64,000 nucleotides of DNA, taken from Muricea muricata (Eukaryota; Cnidaria; Anthozoa; Malacalcyonacea; Plexauridae). The DNA lies in contig OY979719.1 in NCBI GenBank assembly GCA_963855995.1, positions 18,075,312 to 18,139,311 of the forward strand, read 5' to 3'. This document shows positions 49,301-61,300 of the stretch, piece after piece. The notes under the pieces are model-generated. The model worked only from the letters and a program-made list of their open reading frames with translations. It was not told where the DNA came from and ran no database searches. Within the stretch, counting starts at the first letter, position 1; each line of letters opens with the position of its first letter. Position numbers and translations under genes: made by a program.

Positions 49301-52300
49301 GGGAGGAGAATGCTTCTCTTTAATGCACTGGGTGAGCTATGAGAAGTTGAACCTCTGTATCCTCTGTGGCTGTACCTCTGCCTGTCCAGTTTCAAGCTGA
49401 CTCTAACCTTTAAATTCACCACAGGCAATACTGTACAGTGTGTCTCATGTACTCACTGTATCTTTTTCAGTAATATTTCTATAATTTGATTATTTCAGAG
49501 AATATTACTGCTGCTTCCAGAACTTGTTCATGAACGATGGCAATTTGCCAGCATAGGTAAGAGTTAACAGAATAACGAAATGCTATAATTAATTTATGTG
49601 CTACAGGTACATAGTGACTTGAAACAAAACTATAGTAATTTCTCTTATCATATGTAAGTATATATTTCCTGGATGTTTTCAAGCATTTTTGTCCACTGTT
49701 GGTTTTTTGAGACAATTGAGTTTTTCAAGGAATGGAATATATAATTTCGGTCCGCATTTTGGCACAAGTATCTCTGGATTCAACAATGAGAATAGTAAAT
49801 ACATAAATGCATGTATATTTGTGTGGCTAAGACATTAAAATTGATAAATTGATAATGATATCTTGTGCGTTTCTTATTACAGATTACATTTGTTGTTTCA
49901 TGAAATACTGCAGGCAGCGTGGGCGATATTGCTTACATCTAACTTTACAAGTGCAAGAATAAATTGTTTTGTAGCTTTTGTATGAAAATAGTTGCCAAAA
50001 TTTCATGTCAGTATATTGTAGAAAAATTATGGAGGAAGATCGAGTTTGAAAACTCAATTGATGATTGAGTTTTTAAGCAGCATCTGCTGGTGGTGGAAAG
50101 GTGCTTGAAAAGGTCATTGTTACTTCAGTTTATTTATATGGAATTTTTTTGTTTGACAGGAAGAACAATGCTGAAACTTCTGCATCATGGAAATGCATTC
50201 AAGGTTTGAAACAAGACCAGAAATTGACTGTACATTGACAAAACAAGACCATTTCTTGCTATCAGCTACAATATTACTAATAATTATACTAAATCTTGAA
50301 GCTAAAGAATAATTAAGTTAATTATACAGACCAAAGGTGACCATTGCTAATCTCTAACTGCTGTAAACAGTTGTCAAGCATTTTATAAAACAACCACCTA
50401 AGCATATCTAGTTTCCTAAATATTTGCAATAGAAGGGTATGTCTTGAAAATATAACTCACTCATGTTTGTCCAAGGAAATGTCAGCAGAGTTAATAAAAG
50501 AAATTGGATATAACTCAGATCCAAAATCATAACTTGCTGAGATAACTCTGCTCTTTATAAGTTAATTGCTCCCAAATTTTGTATACTTTTGTATTAGGGG
50601 CGGAAAAGTGTTGCCACTATGTGGAAATGTGGTAACGCTTTTTCCCTGCGTAATGCAAAAGTATACAAAATTCCCAAACTTTACATTTCTATATTTTTGA
50701 CATTTTACAATATTTTAGAACCAAGTCTCACAATTTCACTAAATTTAGGAAGCTCTTTCCAACAGTGCACAAATTGTTTTTGAATTTAAAATTTTGTTGA
50801 ATTGGGGAATGGTCCATTGAGATTTAAGCTCATTTTCCCTCCGCACTGCTTCCATTTAGCTTCGCAGTGAAGGTATTCGACTTCTGATCCTGTGGCTTCA
50901 AGCACTGCAAGAGAACATGGACATATCCTGTGAAATCATGTTTGCCTGTGTCGTGCCAGGTTTTCCTAACCCTCTCGATACCATCGACACAACAGCCATC
51001 AGCATTCCTGCACATGTCTTGGAAGATATCTGTAATTTCGTCCGAGGAGGCGACGGCGCCACGTCCTCTGGGTCTATGACTTTGCTGCCACTGGATGGAA
51101 AAGAAGGAGGTAAGAATGAACCCAAGTCATTGTATGATGAAAGGAAAGCATTGTTCTGCCAACACCAGAGGTATTTAAGGTTTTGGGGGCTGGGTAGGGG
51201 CTCCCCCCTCAATTTCCAAGGATTTTTTATTTAGGGAGAATTCCACCTGTCCTATACTTTTTTCTTAGGTAGTCTTTAGTTCGCTATTAAATAGAGTTTT
51301 TGTCACAATCACAGTTAGTGCAGACAAATAATTCATTACAGGGCGGTTACTGATGGCACAGAGCAACAGAGGTTCACCTTGCATTAATTATGCATTACCC
51401 CTTGCTTAGCCAGTGTGCTAAAAAGAGGCATTCTCCCCCCTGAAAATAGTCATCATGGATATTAAAAATGGCCAAGGGGGAGAAGGCCTCTTCTTAATGC
51501 ACTGGCTAAGCTAAGAGAAGTTAAATCTCTGTATGCTCTGTGCTGTAGGTGCTAAATGCTGCAACAACACTGACCTTTTGAAGTCCTGACAGTTTGAACC
51601 ACACCCAATCTGGGGGAAATGCTCCCCCCTGGAAAATTAGCTTTTTTAAGATTACAGTGGGAATTTCATTTTTTTTGGGGGGGGGGGGGCTTTCCTTTAC
51701 CCCCTCGTTTGCTAAATAACCCAAAAAACAGCTCTATGCTGTATATTATGAATGGAATCATGCTAGTATACTATTGCAAATGCTATCACTTGATTGGCTT
51801 GTCTACTTGCTATCTATATTCCTTGATAGATAACGAGTAGCAAGCTTAAGCAATAATTTTCCTCGTGTATTTTTTTAATTCAAAGATAATTTGTAGGAGG
51901 AAGGGTGTTAAAAATGGCTTAAATTTTTTTAATCACTGATTCTACTAAAACAATTAGGGCGTGGCACTCATCAACTATCATAAAGTGTGGAAACACTGCG
52001 TGATAAATAAGTTTGCCATGGTAAATTTACATGGTATTTCCACACAATTATACTTTGATGCGATAAATATATTTCTTTGAGTCACCAATCAGTCTTTTAC
52101 AGCAGTGCAATGTTCTCATTTCTGTTCCAGGTACAAACATCTGGTGTTCGCCTGACGAGTTACAAATTCTCGTTCCTTTGATAAACCAAAGTCAGGCAGA
52201 AAAAGTGACGGGACTTGAAGATCTCACTAAAGTATATCTCGACCGAGTACTGGACTATATGATAACACAGGTTCGTATCCAGTTGTTCTGAAAACACGGG

Positions 52301-55300
52301 CAAGTACTAGTTGTCAGATAGAAATCCATTTTTCGGTCCAAATTATTGAATTTCTCATGAAATATAATTTACTTTGTTTGTAAATTTCTGGTAGACTTAT
52401 AATTTCCTTTATTAAAGACAGTTACTAATTTTCAACAAGTTTTACAAAGGAAAACAAAAGATATAAGTGATTAACAACAGCAAAATGGTTTCTATTGGGT
52501 AGCTAGTTCCAGGCCTTTTTCTCACGGTCAGATCAGATGAAGGGAGAAAAAAAGATAAACCTATTTAGTTGCGAGTTAATGAATGATGTCCTACTTTACC
52601 AGTAATGATTTTCTAGCTTTTTCCTTGATTTTGGACATTTATAAAGAGTTAGTCTAATGTGATCTCGAGTAAAAGCCATACACATGAACGAAATTCAAGC
52701 CGGGAACGGTTGTGAAATATTCATCAAATATCTGTCTATCTCTTCAGATTGGTAAAATTGAGTGGTTGGACAAAAGTACACGCAAGAAAGGATTCGAATG
52801 TCTTTTCAATCTCTTCAAAAAATATTATTTGCATCACGTGTTTCCCATGTGGACTCCACGGACAAATTTGTATGCCACCAATCCAGGTAGGTGTGCTGAG
52901 GCTGCTGTGATTGGCTGCGTTCCATCGGGATGACATCACGTCGGTGATGTATCTTTGAGGATGATTCCTGAAGTGGAATCGTAAATCTGATCCGTCTTCT
53001 AACACATGTCCAACACATTCTAGTGATTATGACTTTTTGTGTACCAAAAGTACAACACACAAGCTTTTTTTTATAATATTGCGTTGCGATATTTGTTGTC
53101 AGGGTTGCTTCGTGTTACATTGTTTATATTCTTAGTACAGTATTTGTTCCTAGTAATTTGTGTGCGAGATTGCCTGGTTGGGATTTCGAGTCCGTTCCTC
53201 ACCTCTTATCATTCTCACTTTCTGTTGTAATTACCATAATGTCTCGTTTGCTGTGCCGTAAGATTGTGAGTTTGACTAAGGCTTCTTCTAAATATGTCGT
53301 GGTTTGTATTCAAACAGAGGAACAAGTGCAGGAACTAGACTTGGCCGCAATGAAGAACATGCCAGCACCGAGCAACCTCACGAGGTACGCTGACTCCGTC
53401 GTCAAATGGTTTGTGGCATTTTTATCGAAGATAAAACGCGTAGTGAACGTGGTAAAGATGCAATCTGGAGAGTTACAGTCGCAACGAGGCACCGCTCAAT
53501 CTGTGGACAATCTTAGCGGAGTGTCTAGCAGTGAATCTCAGCTCTCGACTGTGTCAGAAAACAGCCGTGCTGCATCCATGTACGAGGATCTTCTGCTTGG
53601 TGGCGACATCATACTTGACGTCATTTGCTCGACACGCGAGAATGTCCACATTGTCCACGAAGTTTTTAGACAGGTAAAGAGAGGGGTAATAATTCCATGT
53701 TCTCATCATGGCGAATATAAATCTTAATCCAAGCCCTAATCCTAACGCCAGCCCTAATCAACGTTTTATATGTCATGTTTTAACTTTGATGGATTGAAGA
53801 TTTAAAGATTTGATTAGATGTAGGGCTTGGATTATGATTTAATTTCGAGTACTGAGAACATGGAATTATTACCAAGAGGCCTGAACTTGTTATGTTAATG
53901 TGCACTTTCAGACATTTTAGGATTTGTACAATTTAGTACCTTTCCAATGTAATGTATTATTTTAGAGAAAAACTTCATCTTCACAGTGTTATTGGCTGTT
54001 CTATTCTCAGGAACTGACTTCATTTGAGTCATTTTTGAATTAAAACACAATGGAACACTCGTTAACATGAACTTAGATGACATCAACCAAATAGACCATT
54101 TTCTCTATGAATTTATCTTACATTTCCTTCTAGAATTTCCGAAATATTACAAATATTTAAACCTTCAATGGCTGTATGCGCACTTTAACGTGCCTTTGCT
54201 AGCCTCGTTCCCAGGCGCTTTCTAATTTTCTAATCAGGAAAAGTGTATAGGATTGTATATATCGATTTAATATCGTGAATGCGCGCGGGAAACACGCGAG
54301 GAGAAAATAGGGGGGAAGGGAGCGAAAGCGCCTGGCAGAAAATGAATTCAAGATGGCGGAATGCGTGGAGCAGCCACTGCCACGTTTAATAGAAACTCCC
54401 CTCGACGATATAAGCAAAGAAGAGCAGCTTCGAGATTAGATTTCTTAAGGCTTTCGGTAATCTCTTCCCTCTATCAAACACATGTATGGCCAACACACGC
54501 GACTGGAAAACGAAATTCTCAATAAAATACTATCTTATCACTTTTTCGTTGAATCATACACTTTTTTCTGCATTTTCTGCCAGGCCCGACCGCGCGTTTC
54601 CGACTGTGTTTTCCACGCAATACCCACGCAACGGTAACGGTTGGGCCTGGGGACGAGGCTGTGCCTTTGCTTCGTTTATTCAATCCGCACTACATGTTAC
54701 TGTAACTGTATTTATCAAGTCAAAATCGATGGTACCGATCGTTTGCGATCTGTGTCTATTTCAGGCATTTCTTTTGACAATGGACAAAAGCGCCGTTATC
54801 AAGGAAGTTCTAGTAGTTTACCATAATTGGCTTAAGGTTGGTGTACCCTGTTTTGTTTAAAAATCGGGAAGCGACAGTGGTAGTGGTAGAGGAAGTCAAA
54901 TCTGAACCTCTCTAATGTCAAAGGACGAACTTTTCAACAAAGTTTTATATCATTGTTTCAGTACGACAACAAGCCCGCGTTTATGATTGAGCCAGAACTA
55001 GAAACGCTATCAAGCGACGACGATGACGTCAGAGCTGGAATGCAAGGGAATATTCGCTTGCTTATCTATCATTCTGCGTTCATTTTTCTGACACCAATCA
55101 CGGCGAGCTCCATGAAACAAAAGGTGATGGTCCGAAATATACGTACACGCGCAAAAATTGATCAGGTTGATGCAACGTTATTCGCCGAACAACGCTTGAA
55201 GAACATTGTTATCAAGGTTCAGCAATATTTGTTGAATTGACAATGTTGATGAGTATTGTTCGATTAATAGTCGTTCAAGTCGTTTTCGCTTCGTTTTGGA

Positions 55301-58300
55301 ATAGTCAGTTTTCAACTTAGATTCCTTAGTAATTACAAAACCCGCTCTGGCACTGCAAGTTGCCGAAATCGCACTCAAATCTGACTCAAAATGCAATTGA
55401 CTTTCTACACTTCCGGATAAGGGATTTAACATGTTTAAAATTTTGTCGGTGCCTTTCAACAAAAGTTCCCCCCCCTGGCCCTTTTCAGCTTTCGACGTCC
55501 CTGAACTGTAGTTGTTAAGGCGGATTTCCATTCAGTGCAAGTGATCGACTTTTAGCGAGCGCTTTCTTTTGAGTTACAAACAGTCAAGCGGAACAAATCT
55601 CATTAGCTGTGGTTGACTTCACACATTTCAAAAGAAAGCGCTCGCTAAAAATGGATCGCGCTCGCTAAAAATGGATCGCGCGACATTTTGCACTGAATGG
55701 AAATCCGCCTTGTTGGAACAAGAGCCGACAATAGTTGACGAAACAAGCTTGTTGATGTTTGTCAACAATAATTAAACAATGATTGTTGACCGTGAATAAC
55801 CGTAAACAGTGTTTGTTGAGAACAGTTGTTGACGGTTTGTAGCACATCATTCTAGCAAGTTGTTGAAAACATTGGTCAAGTTGTTCATTTTTGCGCGCGT
55901 AAAGCTTTATCTTTTTAAGTGAAATGTTAAAGGCATGCGACTGTGACATGGTTTTCAAGGAATATAAAAATCAGAATCAATTTTTTTATTCACGTATTTA
56001 TTGATTTATTTTGCTCTCAGGTTTACTATTGCGAAAGAGTCATTCTTATGTATCGTAATATTGTTTTGGAGACCACTATGGTAGCAAGAACATGGTGAGT
56101 AATCTATACAGCCTGGTTTCACCATAGATATCTCATATACACTAGATAGCGCATCTGTATATCAGGGTTGCCAGATTTCTTGAATAATTAAGCCAAACCA
56201 TCATTAGTGCTGTCAAAAAAACAAAGAAAACAAAAGGCAAATACAATGAAAAACAAAGAGCATTGTTAAAAGTTTGGCTAATTTATTCATGCAATCTGGC
56301 AACCCTGCTGTATATCAAAAAGTAAAGCCAAAAATCTCAGCGGTATCCCCTCATAACAATAGGCGGCGGCCATATTGGTCGTTCCCACTGTTCAAAAAAT
56401 GCTACAGAAAACATTATACTTTTATGTATTTGAGTATTAAATACTTTTTAGCTGCATAAAAGAGGATTTATTGTCAACTTTGTCCATTTCCGCTATACAA
56501 AATACACAAATTATCATGCTCCGTGTCAGCTCTGTGCGAACGACCAGCACCTGCGATCTGGATTCAATTTTCGCCTGCCCACAGTGTGGGATGCACCATC
56601 TAGTGTATATGAGATATCTGTAGTTTTCATTAGCGACATAAGCATAAGGAAAATAACAAAGGATAACTATCCCTCAGAGGTTTACGAAGACAAAGCAGAA
56701 ATAATTTTCTTTTGAATTTGCTTTTGTTCTGCCGTAGCTTATGGTTGAGGTCTTGTGCTAATGCTTATGTCGATGGTTATGTCGCACACTTCATTGCATT
56801 TCTTTGTTTTGTCTTAGCTTATGCTTATGACGTTAGTAAAAACCAGGCTTAAGCTTTACGAGTCAAAGCAAAGCAATCTAAGAACAGAAAGATATATGGA
56901 TTGCATAATGAAGTACAGTAGAAGCCATTCAAACTGAAGAATAAAGCCTTTTTGAGACAACAGTAATAAGGCTTATGTACAGATTCTTATACATGTAGAA
57001 GTCGATCGCTAAATGTTAAAATTTCTTGAGGGAGGTGGGCTGGTGGGGTGTCTTAGCCCACCTTGTATAATACTTTAAGTCTTTAACTTTCGGTGATTTT
57101 CACTTCTCTTGTAGGGAACAGCTTCTTGTTGTGTTGCTAACGATTGCAAAACATATTCTTGAAGATAAAATAGTAGAACCAAAGTTGTCCAGTTTTGCCG
57201 GACGTCTTGCACCACTTTTGCTTCAGGTATTATTGTAAATACACTTAAGTACTGTAGAAACCACAGGTGGTCCCAAAGCAATGGCATCAGGAACATAGAG
57301 CACGCAGGAGAAAAATTGACTTAATTTTGCTGGTGTTGAACTTTGATATGGATTTTACCAATTACTGGACATGTTGAGAAAGTTTGAAAAAATATCAAAT
57401 GGATTTCATCTTTGTTTGCGCTTCTGTACTGTAATAAACTACTGAAGAAGTCACATACTTTTTTGTTCTTCGCACGCCACGACGTCATCTGTGATCGGGA
57501 CGCACGCAAAAATGAAATTTATTAGTTAAATAACTCACAAAAGAAGAGATCTAGTGTAGACTTCATTAGATTTTCGAGGATGACTGTACTACGACAATTA
57601 CGACCATTGAACTGTAATACAACTGAAACGCTAACTAAATTGAAGCTATTAAAAAGTTACATTTAACATAAAAAATTCAAGACTTCTGACAAAACAGAAA
57701 ATCTTAAAAAATACGAAAACAACTGCAATTTTGCGGAATAGAGCAAATTTCCCTTCATAGTTTAAGTTGTTTTTCTTTTTCCTGAAGCGTCGCAATTTTT
57801 ACACCAAATACACCTTTTTAATACACCTGATATACGACCCAATTTTTGACGTTAAGTATTTAAACGCAAAACTCAGAAAAACTTCAATTCCCCCCCCCCC
57901 CCCGACTTATCGTTTCAGTTTATTTATAGTTCAATGGTTACGACCAAATAGAAACCAGGCATGTAGAGTGAGTACCTGGACTTCGCATCAAAATGATTGT
58001 TTTGAGAATTTCGATTTTATTTGCAGCTTTTGAATTTTCGTTGCAGACGTTGTTTGTGACTTGGATTCGTGCGAATTTGAACGTGACCGTGAGTGTTGAA
58101 TTGTGGGATAGATTTCTGGACGTCGTATCTTGCTTAACACACTGGAGTGAAGTCGTAAGGGAATGGAAGGTGAGATCAACGACATATCTCTCATGAAGAT
58201 ACGTTCTAAACGACTTCTAAATCCAAATTGAATTCACATCTAAATTGAAAAACGTTTTAAGGAACCTCTTAAGGGATCTGTATTATTGCTGGTTTCTAGT

Positions 58301-61300
58301 TGACAAGTTCTATCGTAAATCTAAAAACAAAAAAAAAAAGGAAGAGCGTGAGTTTAGTCCTCTCTTCGTACTGATCAGACTTGATAACAAAGACTTCTTA
58401 GTTCCTACTCACGCCATGCCGGTACGAAACTCTGGCAATGGCAGATCAATACAGTTTGAAACTGTTCACTCTGTACTGTAAAGCCTAGTTGCATCTGATC
58501 AAAGTGAACCATGTGGTAGAGTATGTACGTATCTACACTTAACATGACTAATTTGAATGCGCCACACAAACAAAAATTTGAATCCAGACTGTAGTGCATC
58601 GTCGGGTATGACTTTGCTACGACGTTCCCTGAACGACCAAGTAGAAATTAGGCTTTACTTCATGCTCTTACGGTTAGCCGTGCGGTCGTATGTTTTTTTC
58701 TTCCATGCCGGCATCTATTTTTCATTTCCAGCAAACCATGGATACCTTGACAAGTGTGATAGCTGGCCGGGTCTATGGGCTCAATTTAAAAGATCTCCCA
58801 TTGGACAGACTTAGTGAACAAAAACACAAAAAGCGAAGGCACCTGTTGGGCTCAAAGAACAAACTAAATGCCGCGGAACGCGCTAAGATGGCGCCAAGTC
58901 CTTCCGTTCAAGAATCCAAGCCGGAAGTGGCGTCATCGTCGGCAGCCCCAGTCGCTGTCGTACCCAGTACTTCGGTGAAAACTGCCGAGCCGGCAAAAAC
59001 TGAGGGAAATACAGCGGCTGTGCCAGATAATATGGATAAGTCAGGTATTGGAAGAAAACTATCAAGTGGCAGTTTTAGTATGAATTTGTTAGTATCGGGA
59101 GCCAATTTGGACGTGTATGCCGTAGCAAGCTTGATAATTTTTTTTTTTGGGGGGGGGGTCAGATTCATGTATTCGTGTTCAGGAAGTTATTGTACAGAAC
59201 AGAATATATGAATATATGTTATGAATATATTATATTTCTAGTATTTTATTGTGCTGTTTTGTTTGCAACTTGCAAGTCGTCAATCTTCTTACAATTTATA
59301 TATCAGACTTGTAAAGTTGTCGCAACAAACCTGATACAGACCTGTTAAATAACAAGCCTGTAACAATGCTCAAATCCCGCTCGAGACAACGAATTTTTCG
59401 TTGCTTTCTGCAGTGTCAGCTTAATATGAATTTAGTTTTTCATATCTGTGAGTGTGATTCTGAAATGAAGTTGAATAATGTTTGCAGCCATTGTATGTGT
59501 TGGTATGTTTCAGAAGTAGCAGAGGGACCAGAATCTTCTGAGAATAATGCTGGCCCGATTGATCCCGAAACAGCATCTCAAAACACACTGGAACAAGAAT
59601 CCGAGAAAGGCTACGAGTCCGGCTCCGAAAGTGAACTTAGTTTTGGTAAAACAAAACCCGCGGAAACCGACATGAATATGGACGGATTACTGGGCACAAT
59701 TGATTCCTGGTCGGGTGCTGTCACGAGTGCATCTCGGGAAGGCTCATTGGACGGGGAAAAGGGAGAGATATCTGTGATCCCTGAGGATGAAGACAGTCTG
59801 AACGAAAGTTCCGCAAGTAAGAGTGGCATAGACAGTTCGGCAAATCAAGAAGCTCCGGACGAAGTTGATGGGAGGGGAAGGAGGGATGCAAAGAAGCTGA
59901 GGTCATTTTGGAAAGATAGCGATGGCGGTGAGGAGATTTCGTCGGATAGTGAGAGCGTTCCCGCATCATTTAGCAATCCTATTCACGGTACGTTTATTGT
60001 ATTGTGCGGTTTGGTGGAGGACGTTTTTGTATTAAAAATGCACCTGTCTATCCGTTGTTTCTTCTCAGAGGATACGAGTTTTGACAGTGTAGTTCCAGTC
60101 GCAACGCAAATAATGGACGATCAAAATGTCCCACTGGAAATCGTCGAGCCCTCTGTACACAGTCTGGATATGGATACGGCAGAAGTCAGTGTAGTGTGTG
60201 GGGGCACGAAGGAAGGGTGGACACCCGTTGGTGCTGTTGTACTCTGGACAAGAATGCTGGGTGTTTTAGGAAATGTCAACGATATTGAGAGTGCTTCAAT
60301 ACATGCACAAGTTCTTGATGCACTCTCTGAATTATGGCATTTATTGGCTAAGGTATAGATACCATACCGTACTGTACCATACCATACCATACCATACCAT
60401 ACCATACCATACCATACCATACCATACCATACCATACCATACCATACCATACCATACCATACCATACCATACCATACCATACCATACCATACCATACCAT
60501 ACCATACCATACCATACCATACCATACCATACCATACCATACCATACCATACCATACCATACCATACCATACCATACCATACCATACCATACCATACCAT
60601 ACCACACTATTTCACTACGCCACATTGCACAACACTACACCATGCCTTAATATACCATTAACCCAGTTCAGATTGTCTTCTACAGCAGCAAGCTGTTAGC
60701 CGTCGTGGTTTGTGCTTGGTCTAGGTTAGGAAATACTGTACTAAGATTTGACAGTGTCAATTTTTATATAGATCAGATTGAATCAAGGCATTTCTGAAGA
60801 TAATAAATCAACGCCATCTCTACCCGATCTGTTGCCACCCTTGCATTACTTCGCCTCGTGGTTGTTTCAGGTAAATATGACACCTGTTTGAAGTTCTTCC
60901 TTTGCTAAGACACAGCCATAAAAGCAAGATCTTTCATTCTCGTTACAGGCGGTGTATCTGCCACAGAAATATAAACAAGGGCGACTTACTGCTTACCAAC
61001 TCATCTGTGAAATGACCGTGCGACGACAAGATAACCCGTTGTCCGAAGACTACCTTCGGCATTTTTATCGCTGTTTACATGACGGCCTTACGAACATAGA
61101 TCAGGTATATTGCAGTTACGGAGTTTCTTAAGTACTGCATTTCATTCAAACATGGCGGAACAAATAAACTATTTTACCACTGTTAAATTGGTATTTCTTT
61201 TTTAGGATATAATCAATGCAATCATGGGGAAATGTGGCAATTTCTTTGGCATGGTTCTGCCCAGTTCATCTCTGCTAATTTTGGATTTCATCTACGCGGC

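Noticed and set aside
49752..50050. Possible extra RALGAPA exon between exons 4 and 5
   Set aside because: Exon 4 (phase 1) joins exon 5 directly to give the conserved [15 protein letters not shown] stretch, so none is needed.
53158..53317. N-terminal extension of the 189-codon frame before RALGAPA exon 9
   Set aside because: An acceptor CAG at 53315-53317 restores the RALGAPA frame exactly; the upstream part is intron without conserved residues.
60121..60650. Open frames encoding repeated MVWYG or IPYHT peptides
   Set aside because: Direct translation of the (CCATA)n microsatellite in an intron; not proteins.
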